Below, in pieces: positions 31,646-39,421 of a DNA stretch of 40,535 nucleotides. Source of the DNA: Ardenticatenales bacterium (GTDB lineage: Bacteria > Chloroflexota > Anaerolineae > Epilineales > Epilineaceae); assembly GCA_020853525.1 (NCBI GenBank), contig JADYYS010000074.1, forward strand, positions 1-40,535. Reading direction: 5' to 3'. Position 1 is the stretch's first letter. Each line of letters starts with the position of its first letter. The translations under genes and the position numbers were made by a program. The notes beneath the pieces were generated by a model. That model worked only from the letters and a program-made list of their open reading frames with translations. It had not been told where the DNA came from and ran no database searches.

Positions 31646-33424
31646 TCACGGGGCGACGACCGCGCCTCCCGGCACGTAGCGCACCGGCGCCGCGCCCTGC
31701 ACCACGTGGTAGAACGTGTCCCGCTCCATGGCGTCGAGGTGCTGAAACGTGCCGTCCGGCCACGTGATCGTCACCTCGGACGCCCCGTCGTTCGGTCCGA
31801 GGCCGATGAGGACGCGCCGGTCCGATACCGAGAGGTAGCTCGAGGCGCCGCTGACCTGTCTGACGAGCGTTCGGTCCCCGACCTTGGCCTTGACCCGGGC
31901 GCAGATCGCCGAACGATTGCCGTCCGAACCTTCGAGCCACAGACTGATCCAGTGGCCGCATGCGCCGCAGACATTGCGCCCGATGGCGAGCGGACCGTTG
32001 TTGCGGGTCAGCACGACGTCGAGCGCGCCGTCGCCGTCGAGGTCGCCCACGGCCAGCCCGCGACTGACGTGCTGCTCCGTGAACGCCGGGCCTGCGGCAT
32101 CGCTGACATCGGAAAATCGGCCGGCGCCCGTGTTCTCGAACAGCAAGCTCGACTGTCCGAACGTCAGACCGGGCCGGACCGCGGCCGCATTGTCGTAGAT
32201 GTGGCCCGCCGCCGTCGCCAAGTCCTCGTCCCCGTCGCGGTCGGCATCGAAGAACACCGTGCCCCATTTCAGCCGGGGACGCGCCGCCAGGCCGATCCCG
32301 ACTGCTTCGCTGACCTCATCGAAGAGCAGGTCATCCTTTTGGCGATAGAGGCTGAGCGGCTCGGCCTGGAAGTTCGCGACGGCCAGGTCCATCCGCCCGT
32401 CCCCGTCCACATCCGCCGCATCGACGCCCATGCTGGCCTCGACGCGCCCCTCCGGGCTGAACGCCGTGCCGGAACGCGGACCGACGTCCGTGAACCGCCC
32501 CGTCCCGTCGTTCAGCCAGAGCTGGTTTGGATCGATGTCGTTCGCGACGTACGGATCGACGTCACCGTCGCCGTCGATGTCGACGAGGGCGAGCGCGAGT
32601 CCGTTGCGTGCGGCGCCGGTGATGCCCGCCGCTGCCGAGCCGTCGTGGAACTTCCCGTTGCCGTCGTTCACGAAGAGCAGGTCGTGCCTGCCCTCGTACA
32701 GCATCGGCGTGCAGTAGACCTGTTGTCCGTCCTCGTAACACGGCTGGGCGGATGCGGCATCGTACGCGAGGTAGCGAACGACGAACAGGTCGAGGTCACC
32801 GTCGCGGTCCGCGTCGAAGAATCCGGCGCTCGTCGCCCAGCCGACGTCGTCCGGCAGCCCGCTCCGGGATGTGATGTCCGCAAACGACGCGCCCGTGTTG
32901 CGCAAGAGACGCATGCCGGGCCCGTACGCCGTGAGCACGACGTCCGGCCAGCCGTCCCCATCCACGTCACCGACCGCCACACCCATGCCGTAGCCTGGGC
33001 TCGGCAGCGCCCATTCCGTCGTCGCGTCGCGGAACCGCCCCCTGCCGTCACCGATGAACAGCTTGTTCGCCGCACCGGCTGGGCGGCCGGTCGTACCGAT
33101 CGCACCGCTGTTCGCCGCGAGCAGGTCGGGTGCGCCGTCGCGGTTGAAGTCGGCGATCGCGACGCCGGAGCCCATGATCTCCGGAATGAGCTTGGCCGAG
33201 GTGTACGTCGCCACGTGCGTGAACGCCACGCCGCTCTTGTCGGCCGCGTCCGCGAAGTGCAGCCTGCCCGGCGCGACCCTTGGCAAGACGGAAGGAGGAC
33301 CGCTCTGCAGTGCCTGACGGACGCCGCAGGCAGACTGGGAGATCGTCACGACGGCGAAGGCGAGAACGCGGACGGCGAAGATCCCCGCCATCCTTGCTGG
33401 CTGTGGATGGGTCCGATCCGGCAT
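31646..33424 (-). CDS. CRTAC1-type FG-GAP / ASPIC-UnbV protein A
   Basis: 592 residues. A hydrophobic export signal ends near SACG; a lipoprotein anchor is possible but the lipobox is poor. Seven Ca-binding FG-GAP/VCBS loops can be counted, including DFNRDGAPDL, DVDGDGWPDV, DADRDGDLDL, DVDGDGRMDL and DLDGDGALDV, implying a seven-bladed integrin-like propeller. The C-terminal ASPIC/UnbV domain (about 500-580) includes SSYLSVSDRRVLIGLG. Family function in bacteria is unknown. It is a tandem paralogue of protein B (33624-35426); the last residues GAAPVRYVPGG and over 40 bases of DNA at the 3' ends are identical. ATG at 33424 has GAGG 6-7 bases upstream. It has its own putative operator array. 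Confidence 0.88.
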   Translation of the reverse strand: MPDRTHPQPARMAGIFAVRVLAFAVVTISQSACGVRQALQSGPPSVLPRVAPGRLHFADAADKSGVAFTHVATYTSAKLIPEIMGSGVAIADFNRDGAPDLLAANSGAIGTTGRPAGAANKLFIGDGRGRFRDATTEWALPSPGYGMGVAVGDVDGDGWPDVVLTAYGPGMRLLRNTGASFADITSRSGLPDDVGWATSAGFFDADRDGDLDLFVVRYLAYDAASAQPCYEDGQQVYCTPMLYEGRHDLLFVNDGNGKFHDGSAAAGITGAARNGLALALVDIDGDGDVDPYVANDIDPNQLWLNDGTGRFTDVGPRSGTAFSPEGRVEASMGVDAADVDGDGRMDLAVANFQAEPLSLYRQKDDLLFDEVSEAVGIGLAARPRLKWGTVFFDADRDGDEDLATAAGHIYDNAAAVRPGLTFGQSSLLFENTGAGRFSDVSDAAGPAFTEQHVSRGLAVGDLDGDGALDVVLTRNNGPLAIGRNVCGACGHWISLWLEGSDGNRSAICARVKAKVGDRTLVRQVSGASSYLSVSDRRVLIGLGPNDGASEVTITWPDGTFQHLDAMERDTFYHVVQGAAPVRYVPGGAVVAP

Positions 33425-33477
33425 CCAAAACCTCGCGCAACATGGGGCATCTCCGCCAGAACTGACGGCAGGACCCC

Positions 33478-33523
33478 ATGTTACTGCACAAGTTCTGCAC
33501 GAGTAAGTGCAGATCGCCTGCAC
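33478..33523 (-). promoter_or_regulatory. Helically phased CTGCAC array over a -10-like element
   Basis: CTGCAC occurs at 33484-33489, 33495-33500 and 33518-33523, and inverted (GTGCAG) at 33507-33512. The TGCA cores are 11, 12 and 11 bases apart, so all face one side of the helix. The last two form an inverted repeat AAGTGCAG/CTGCACTT (33505-33525). A minus-strand TAACAT (33478-33483) could be the -10 of CRTAC1-type protein A. This looks like an operator for a cooperative or multimeric regulator. Confidence 0.6.
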
Positions 33524-33623
33524 TTCGGTCCGATCTGCGTACGCGGGATCTCGCGCCGATCCCGCCTGACGCGCCGTGCCGCGCCGTGCATGCTGGACCC
33601 GCGTGTGAGCTCGTTGGGGGAGC

Positions 33624-35426
33624 CTACGGGGCGATCGTACCGCCCCCCGGCACGTAGCGCACCGGCGCCGCGCCCTGCACCACGTGGTAGAACGCGCCGC
33701 CGGCGACGTCACCCAGGTCCTGCTCCGTGCCGTCGGGCCAGCGGATGGCCACCAAGTCGGGACGATCCGCCGATCCGAGCCCGATGTGGACCCTTCGATC
33801 CGACACGGAGAGGTAGCTCGCCGCGCCGGTGACCTGCCGGTAGATCACGCGGTCCCCGACCACGGCCTTGATGCGCGCTCCGATCGCCGAGCGGTTGCCG
33901 CCCGCACCCTCCAGCCAGAGGCTGATCCAGCCGCCGCGTCCGGCCGAGGCGTTCCGCCCGATGCCGAGCGGCCCGTTGTTCCGGCTGAACACGACGTCCA
34001 CCGACCCGTCACCATCGAGATCGCCCGTGGCGAGGCCGCGGTTCACGTACGGCGTCGTGAAGGCGGAGCCGGCGGTGGCGCTCACGTCGCGGAAGCCGCC
34101 CTGGTCGTCGTTCTCGTAGAGCAGATTCGATTGGGCGAACGTCGTGCCCGGCCGGACGTCGGCGGCGTTGTCGAAGATGTGGCCGGCGGCCACGGCCAGA
34201 TCCTCGTCGCCGTCGTTGTCGGCGTCGAGGAAGACGGTGCCCCACTTCAGACGGCCGCGTGCCGACTGGCCGATGCCGCTGGCGTCGTTCACCTCATTGA
34301 AGAGGAGTCCGGTGCGCTGGCGCATCAGGCTGAGCGGCTCGTTCTCGAAGTACGCGACCGCCAGGTCCACCTGCCCATCGCCGTTCGGATCCCCGGCGTC
34401 GACGCCCATGCCGGCCTGGGTCCGGCCGTCCGAGCTGAGCGCGACCCCGGCCCGCAGCGCGCTGTCCGTGAAGCGGCCGGCGCCGTCGTTCAGCCAGAGG
34501 TGGTTCGGGCTGATGTCGTTCGCGACGAACGCGTCGACGTCGTTATCCGTGTCGATGTCCACCAGGGAGAGCGCGAGACCGTTGGCGGTCAGCGCGCCGA
34601 TCCCGGATTCGGCCGAGGCATCCGTGAAGGCGCCGCGGCCGTCGTTCAGGAAGAGCATGTCGGACTGCCCCTTGAAGAGCAGCGGCGTGCAGTAGACCTG
34701 GATCCCGCCCTCGAAGCACGGCTGGGCCGATGCGGCATCGTACGCCAGGTAGCGGGCCACGAAGAGGTCGAGGTCGCCGTCGAGGTCGCCGTCGAAGAAC
34801 CCGGCGCTCGATCCCCAGCCGATATCGCCCGGGATCCCGCTGCCGCCCGAAACGTCCTCGAACGCGGTCCCGGTGTTGCGCAACAGCCGCATCCCGTCGC
34901 CGTACGCCGTCAGCGCGATGTCCGTCCAGCCGTCGCCGTCGATGTCGCCCGCCGCGACGCCCATGCCGTAGCCCGCGCTCGGCAGCCGCCACTCGTCCGT
35001 CGCGTCGCGGAACGCACCCTTGCCGTCGCCGAGGTAGAGCCGGTTGGTGGCGCCTGCCGGTCGCTCCGCGGCGCCGGCCGCACCGCTGTTGATCGCGATG
35101 AGATCCGGCGCCCCGTCGCGGTTCACGTCGACGACCGCCACGCCGGAGCCCATGATCTCGGGCATGAGCTTCGCCGCCGTGTACGTGGCGACGTGCGTGA
35201 ACGCCACCCCGGACTGGGCGGTGACGTCGTCGAAACGCAGGGTCGCGGACGCCGCAGGCTCGCCGGTCGCCGTCACGTCGATCACGTCGACGGGCGACGC
35301 CGCGGGCGCGCTCGGCGCCGTGCTCGGCGCCGTGATCGACGCACATGCGGCGATCGAGGAGGACAGTGCGGCCACCAGGCCGACCATCATCGTGCGTCGT
35401 GAACAACGGCTCCGGTGGCGGTTCAT
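33624..35426 (-). CDS. CRTAC1-type FG-GAP / ASPIC-UnbV lipoprotein B
   Basis: 600 residues. A lipoprotein signal with lipobox IAAC (SSSIAACAS) leads to a Ser/Pro/Ala-rich spacer, then VAFTHVATYTAAKLMPEIMG. Seven Ca-binding loops are visible (DVNRDGAPDL, DIDGDGWTDI, DGDLDGDLDL, DIDTDNDVDA, DPNGDGQVDL, DADNDGDEDL, DLDGDGSVDV). The C-terminus is an ASPIC/UnbV domain. It is probably tethered to the outer face of the membrane as a Ca-stabilised propeller; the binding partner is unknown. Its ATG overlaps the stop of the TPR lipoprotein gene (ATGA), so translation is coupled and the two products probably work together. About 199 bases separate it from paralogue A. Confidence 0.9.
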   Translation of the reverse strand: MNRHRSRCSRRTMMVGLVAALSSSIAACASITAPSTAPSAPAASPVDVIDVTATGEPAASATLRFDDVTAQSGVAFTHVATYTAAKLMPEIMGSGVAVVDVNRDGAPDLIAINSGAAGAAERPAGATNRLYLGDGKGAFRDATDEWRLPSAGYGMGVAAGDIDGDGWTDIALTAYGDGMRLLRNTGTAFEDVSGGSGIPGDIGWGSSAGFFDGDLDGDLDLFVARYLAYDAASAQPCFEGGIQVYCTPLLFKGQSDMLFLNDGRGAFTDASAESGIGALTANGLALSLVDIDTDNDVDAFVANDISPNHLWLNDGAGRFTDSALRAGVALSSDGRTQAGMGVDAGDPNGDGQVDLAVAYFENEPLSLMRQRTGLLFNEVNDASGIGQSARGRLKWGTVFLDADNDGDEDLAVAAGHIFDNAADVRPGTTFAQSNLLYENDDQGGFRDVSATAGSAFTTPYVNRGLATGDLDGDGSVDVVFSRNNGPLGIGRNASAGRGGWISLWLEGAGGNRSAIGARIKAVVGDRVIYRQVTGAASYLSVSDRRVHIGLGSADRPDLVAIRWPDGTEQDLGDVAGGAFYHVVQGAAPVRYVPGGGTIAP

Positions 35427-36448
35427 CGTCCGAACTCCGTGTCGAGCGCCGCCTCGGGCGTACCCTGCTCCAGGGCGTCGGCGATGCCGACGGCCTTCTC
35501 GGCGTCAGGGAACCGGCCGAGCGCGATGTAGATCTCCTTGAGCGTGCGGTACATCTCGTGCTTCCGCTCCTCGGGCAGGCGCGGGATCATCGAGCGCGCC
35601 AAGCGCTCGCTCTCCTCGAAGCGGCGGGCCGCCATCGCTTCGCGCAACTCGAGCAGGCGGTCGTTGATCCAGGTCGTGTCCGCCGACCGCGCCTCTTCGG
35701 CGGCGCGCTGCGCGTCCAGCGTGGCCAGCACGGCCGCCGAGCCGGCATCGTCGCCGCTGATCGCCAGCGCGCGGCCGAGCACACCCTGCGCGAACGCATG
35801 GCGGGGGTCGATCGCCAGCACGTCCCGCAGGACCCGGACGGCGCGGTCCGACTTGCCTTCCTCCATGAACGCCTCGCCGCGCATCGTCATGATGTCGACG
35901 TTGCGCGCGGCCACGATCTCGAACCAGTGCCGGTCGATGAGCGGCAAGACCTCCGCGAACCGCTGCTGGTAGTAGAGGGACGCCGCCAGCAGGCTGAGGT
36001 AGTCGATGTTCGTCGGGTTCGCCGCCTGCAGCGGGCGGATCAGCGCCTCGCCCTCGGCGAACTGGTGCAGGTAGCGGATCCGGATCCGGGCCAGGGCGGC
36101 GGTGTTCGCTTCGGTGCGGGCCTCGGCCGGGATCGCACCGAGGAGGTTGGCTAGCGCCTGCCACTCGCCGCAGCGCTCGTAGTACGCCACCTGGGCCGTG
36201 CGCACCTCCGGGGCGCCCGGGAACCGCTCCACCAGCGTGCTGAGGTCGGCCATCGCCGCCCGGCTGCACAACGCCGGGTCGATCGAGCGCAGCGCCTCGA
36301 GCGTGGCCAGCGAAGGCACGTCGAGCGGTTCGATCGGCGTGTCCGTGCTGCCGCAGCCCGCGATCGCGGCGCCGACCAGTCCCATCCAGACAATCGCGCG
36401 ACCGCTCCGTCCAAGCGCTCGGCCGCGTCCAACCCCACTCTCCATCAC
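35423..36448 (-). CDS. TPR-repeat lipoprotein
   Basis: 341 residues. A lipoprotein signal with lipobox IAGC (GAAIAGCGS) is followed by helical repeats of TPR type: EVRTAQVAYYERCGEWQAL, NIDYLSLLAASLYYQQRF, ARNVDIMTMRGEAFMEEG and HAFAQGVLGRALAISGD. TPR arrays are protein-binding scaffolds. It is the first gene of an operon with CRTAC1-type protein B, overlapping it by 4 bases. CRTAC1 and TPR modules are linked in other bacteria, sometimes in one chain, so a complex is plausible. SD GGAGG lies about 9-10 bases before the ATG. The divergent dockerin-like gene starts 210 bases away. Confidence 0.88.
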   Translation of the reverse strand: MMESGVGRGRALGRSGRAIVWMGLVGAAIAGCGSTDTPIEPLDVPSLATLEALRSIDPALCSRAAMADLSTLVERFPGAPEVRTAQVAYYERCGEWQALANLLGAIPAEARTEANTAALARIRIRYLHQFAEGEALIRPLQAANPTNIDYLSLLAASLYYQQRFAEVLPLIDRHWFEIVAARNVDIMTMRGEAFMEEGKSDRAVRVLRDVLAIDPRHAFAQGVLGRALAISGDDAGSAAVLATLDAQRAAEEARSADTTWINDRLLELREAMAARRFEESERLARSMIPRLPEERKHEMYRTLKEIYIALGRFPDAEKAVGIADALEQGTPEAALDTEFGR

Positions 36449-36525
36449 TCTCGAGCCTCCGTCCGATCCCGGCCCTGTTCGCCGCCGACCCGCAACCCGA
36501 CGTATCTATCCTGCACCGGATGCGT

Positions 36526-36531
36526 TATAGT
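36526..36531 (+). promoter_or_regulatory. -10-like element before the dockerin-like gene
   Basis: TATAGT with no clear -35. The start site near 36538 would give a leader of about 120 bases. That leader contains a 31-codon ORF (36548-36643) whose TGA overlaps the first base of the SD AAGGAGG; this may be chance. Confidence 0.35.
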
Positions 36532-36657
36532 AGCCAGAACGGTCACGATGGCGGGCCCCCGCCCCGTCCGTGCTGCCGCGGGACGGATGGACACCACTTG
36601 CGTTTCCATTCACGCTCATACTTTGTCAAGACGAGTCACTTGAAGGAGGCAGGGATT

Positions 36658-37023
36658 ATGCGAACGACGAAGCTGCTGGCGCTGGCCGGCATTGCGCTGA
36701 TCATCGGCGTCGCGCTCGGCACGCACAGCGCGTCGGCACAGGTGCCGGGTCGCCCGATTGCGGACACCGTGGCGTGCACCACGAGCCGTTTCGACTACAA
36801 CGGCGATGCCCTCCTCGGCAAGTCGGACATGATGGAGCTCTGGCGCCGCATCCAGTCGTCCGGCTGCAACGATGCCGAGGCTGGCGGCGGCTGCGCGCAG
36901 TACGACACAAACGGCGACGGCACCGTCAACTTCGACGACGTGCAGTTCGTCTACGACTACTTCGTCACGTGCTTCCAGCCGATCCAGGTGCCGGAAGTCG
37001 CGAAGAAGCCCGGCGGGCGCTAG
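36658..37023 (+). CDS. Small secreted dockerin-like protein
   Basis: 121 residues. A Sec signal peptide (LLALAGIALIIGVALG, cleavage likely after SASA-Q) leads to two Ca-binding dockerin-like loops, DYNGDALLGKSDM and DTNGDGTVNFDDV, each followed by a helix. Four Cys lie between and around them. Dockerins bind cohesin domains in cellulosome-like complexes, but this protein has no catalytic domain attached and no cohesin was recognised in the window. It may therefore be a lone adaptor or a plain Ca-binding protein. SD AAGGAGG is 8-9 bases before the ATG at 36658, and the signal peptide fixes the start. Divergent from the TPR/CRTAC1 operon. Confidence 0.85.
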   Translation: MRTTKLLALAGIALIIGVALGTHSASAQVPGRPIADTVACTTSRFDYNGDALLGKSDMMELWRRIQSSGCNDAEAGGGCAQYDTNGDGTVNFDDVQFVYDYFVTCFQPIQVPEVAKKPGGR

Positions 37024-37088
37024 GGGTTCGCCCCGCGTTCGAGGCGCTCGCCGCCAACGAACGATAGCGAACGATATCGATAACGAAC

Positions 37089-37130
37089 GGCCACGGCCGG
37101 CCATCGCCCACGCGATGGCCGGCCGTGGCC
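37089..37130. terminator. Perfect 19-bp hairpin between convergent genes
   Basis: The arms 37089-37107 and 37112-37130 are exact inverted repeats with a 4-base CCAC loop. The hairpin lies between the ends of the dockerin-like gene and the isomerase gene. No T run flanks it, so it may act as a bidirectional barrier or mRNA-stabilising hairpin. Just before it are three short CGAACGATA-like direct repeats (37056-37088). Confidence 0.65.
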
Positions 37131-37152
37131 GCTTCATCATGGGCGATCCGCG

Positions 37153-38253
37153 TCACCTGCTCCCCGGCGCGGCCTCCCGCACCCGCCGCTTCAGCTCGTC
37201 GATCGCCGCGATCGGCGTCGGCGCTTCGCCATAGCGCTCCGCCAGCGCCAGGCTGAGCACGTCGCCGTACGCGACGAGCCACAGGGCGGCGGCCAGGCCG
37301 GGCGGATGGGGCGCGGTGATCTGGAATGCCGGGATTCCTCGCCCGCGGAGCAGCGCAAGCGTGGCGGCGGTGCCGTGGCGCTCGAGCGCGTCGGTTGCGT
37401 CAACCGACCCCGCCGATCCGCCCGCCGATCCGCCCGCCGATCCAGCCGCCGATCCAGCCGCATCCGGCTGCGCGCCGAGGAACACGGCCACCGCCTGCGC
37501 TGCCAGCCACGCCGGATGGCCGAACCCGACGACGGTGTTGTGGAACATCTCCGGCAGCGTATCCGTCACGGCGAGCGACTTGGCGTTCTCGTTGATCTGG
37601 CCCTTCCAGCGCCGCGCCACCGCCGCCAGCGCCTCGTTGGCGTAGACGAGCGGCACGCGCTCGACGAGCGCGTCGGCCAGCACGGCAGGCGACGGTGCGC
37701 TGCCGACGTCGCCGGCGAGCACCGCCTGCGCCGCCGCTGCCGCGCCCGCGTCGCAGCCGGCTTGGACCACACCGGCCGCCTCGAGCACGGCCAGCATCGC
37801 CGCGATCCCGTGGCCGAGGGCGGCGCGCGGCGGCCCGCCCGCGGGGATCTCGATCACCGCGGCGCCGGAAGCGCGCGCCTCGGCGGCCCATGCCTCGCCG
37901 GCCGTGATGACGACGATCCGCGCCCCGCGCCCGCGCGCTTTCTCCCAGGCCGACCGCGTCTCCGCCGTCGAGCCGGAATGGCTCGACGCCACGACGAGCG
38001 TCCCGGCGCCGATCCAGGCCGGCAGCTGCGGGCCACGGACGACGGCGATCGGCACCGCCGCCCGATCCGCCAGCGCGCCGACGACGATGTCGGCGGCGAT
38101 CGCCGAGCCGCCCATGCCGCACACCGCGACGGCGTGCGGCGGACGATCGAGACCGCCCGGCAGCGACCAGCCGGCCAGCCGGCGGCGCGTCGCGACGAGC
38201 TGGGCGGGCAGGGCCGCGACGAGGGCGGCCATCGGATCGGCGTCGCCCATCAT
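37153..38253 (-). CDS. Bifunctional phosphoglucose/phosphomannose isomerase-type SIS protein
   Basis: 366 residues with two SIS sugar-phosphate domains. VCGMGGSAIAADI and SHSGSTAET bind the phosphate. The C-terminal half has GQINENAKSLA, the signature of the bifunctional PGI/PMI family, with its Glu the likely catalytic base. These enzymes interconvert fructose-6-P with glucose-6-P and mannose-6-P, feeding GDP-mannose and glycan synthesis. A Gly/Ser/Ala insert (about 265-283) between domain elements is coded by 12-base tandem repeats at about 37409-37457. The first ATG (38253) overlaps the rsmI stop as ATGA; a second ATG follows at once. Translation is therefore probably coupled to rsmI. Confidence 0.88.
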   Translation of the reverse strand: MMGDADPMAALVAALPAQLVATRRRLAGWSLPGGLDRPPHAVAVCGMGGSAIAADIVVGALADRAAVPIAVVRGPQLPAWIGAGTLVVASSHSGSTAETRSAWEKARGRGARIVVITAGEAWAAEARASGAAVIEIPAGGPPRAALGHGIAAMLAVLEAAGVVQAGCDAGAAAAAQAVLAGDVGSAPSPAVLADALVERVPLVYANEALAAVARRWKGQINENAKSLAVTDTLPEMFHNTVVGFGHPAWLAAQAVAVFLGAQPDAAGSAAGSAGGSAGGSAGSVDATDALERHGTAATLALLRGRGIPAFQITAPHPPGLAAALWLVAYGDVLSLALAERYGEAPTPIAAIDELKRRVREAAPGSR

Positions 38254-39074
38254 CGATCATGCTCCCACATCTTATATACGTCGCGCACGGGCCATCCCGC
38301 CGCCGCCGCCACTTCCCGGGCGGCATTGCGCGCCCCGGAACCGGCCGCCCGCCGGCCGGCGAGCGCCGCGGCGACGTCCTCGACGGACCACAGGGGCGGC
38401 GGGCCGGGCGGCCGGCCGGCGATGACGAGCGTGAACTCGCCGCGCGGCGCGTGCTCGGTGAAGTGCGCGCGCAGATCGGCCAGCGGCCCCCGCACGATCT
38501 CCTCGTGCATCTTCGTCAGCTCACGGCAGACGACCGCCGGCCGGTCGCCGAGCGCCGCGATGAGGGCGTCGAGCGTCGCGAGCAGTCGGTGGGGCGCTTC
38601 GAACACGACGAGCGGATGGTCGACCGCCGCCACGCCCGCCAACCGGGAGCGGCGGGCCGCCGCGGTGCGCGGGACGAACCCCAGAAAGGTAAAGCTGTGG
38701 GCCGCCATGCCCGATACGGCCAGCGCGGTCGTCACGGCGGACGGCCCTGGCACGGCCAAAACGTCGTGCCCGGCGGCCACGGCCTCCGCGACGAGGTCGG
38801 CGCCGGGGTCCGACAGGCCGGGTGTTCCGGCGTCGGTCACGTAGGCGATCCGGTGCGTGTCCAGGCGGGCGACGAGGGCGGTGCGGCGGGCGGGGGAGGA
38901 GTGGGCGTGGAAGCTCTGGACCGGCGTGCGGACGTCGTAGCGTGCGAGCAGACGGCGCGTGATGCGCGTATCCTCGGCCACGATGAGGTCGACCTCGCCG
39001 AGGACGCGCAGCGCCCGGTGGCTGATGTCCTCGAGGTTGCCGATCGGCGTGGCGACGATGACGAGCTCACCCAT
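38250..39074 (-). CDS. rsmI: 16S rRNA 2'-O-methyltransferase RsmI
   Basis: 274 residues, typical for the family. Tetrapyrrole-methylase fold motifs are in order: VATPIGNLEDIS, IVAEDTR, YVTDAGTPGLSDPG, VPGPSAVTTAL and VVFEAPHRLL. RsmI makes the 2'-O-methyl of the C1402 modification (m4Cm) in the ribosomal P site, using SAM. It is the first gene of a two-gene unit with the isomerase, with a 4-base overlap. The ATG at 39074 has AGGGAAC upstream. An extended -10, TGCTACAAT (39127-39135), lies 52 bases before the start. Confidence 0.96.
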   Translation of the reverse strand: MGELVIVATPIGNLEDISHRALRVLGEVDLIVAEDTRITRRLLARYDVRTPVQSFHAHSSPARRTALVARLDTHRIAYVTDAGTPGLSDPGADLVAEAVAAGHDVLAVPGPSAVTTALAVSGMAAHSFTFLGFVPRTAAARRSRLAGVAAVDHPLVVFEAPHRLLATLDALIAALGDRPAVVCRELTKMHEEIVRGPLADLRAHFTEHAPRGEFTLVIAGRPPGPPPLWSVEDVAAALAGRRAAGSGARNAAREVAAAAGWPVRDVYKMWEHDR

Positions 39075-39126
39075 GGCCGTTCCCTTCCCGTGCCCAGGGC
39101 CGGGCCCATGCCCCCAAGGCCGGGCG

Positions 39127-39135
39127 ATTGTAGCA
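39127..39135 (-). promoter_or_regulatory. Extended -10 of rsmI
   Basis: TGCTACAAT on the minus strand. The start site near 39120 gives a leader of about 45 bases with an SD-like AGGGAA. Confidence 0.6.
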
Positions 39136-39421
39136 TGGGCCTGGGGCCCGAACCCCGGGCCTTCGGCGTCGCCCCCGCCCAGGTTCCCGCCCGGCCGCCG
39201 GGTGAGCGCGGCGCCGGAACCAGATGAAGAATCGGTGAGCGGCGCCCGTATCTTGGGCTGCGCGGGGCACGTTATAGGAGATGGTATCAGCGGGTTCTGC
39301 CCGTTGGGCCGTCACTTGTAGACGGGCTGAACTGCAAAGGCGGTTACGGAAGATGAAACGATCGACGACCGGCCGCCACGCTGAGCCCCAATCGGCTTTC
39401 GATTACCAGGAGGTTCCGTTC
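39136..39421 (+). other. Upstream region of the secreted protein gene
   Basis: About 285 bases with no separate gene. A TATAGG at about 39273-39278 could be a -10, resembling the TATAGT before the dockerin-like gene. The reading frame of the next gene stays open to an ATG at 39281, but the SD AGGAGG (39408-39413) and the signal peptide favour 39422. Confidence 0.4.

Noticed and set aside
31706-33832. 708-codon plus-strand frame opposite CRTAC1-type protein A
   Set aside because: Antisense shadow; repeats in it mirror the Ca-loop codons of the real gene.
36548-36643. 31-codon ORF in the leader of the dockerin-like gene
   Set aside because: It is 16 bases from the -10-like element, has no SD, and its TGA overlaps the next SD probably by chance. 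Kept only as a note.
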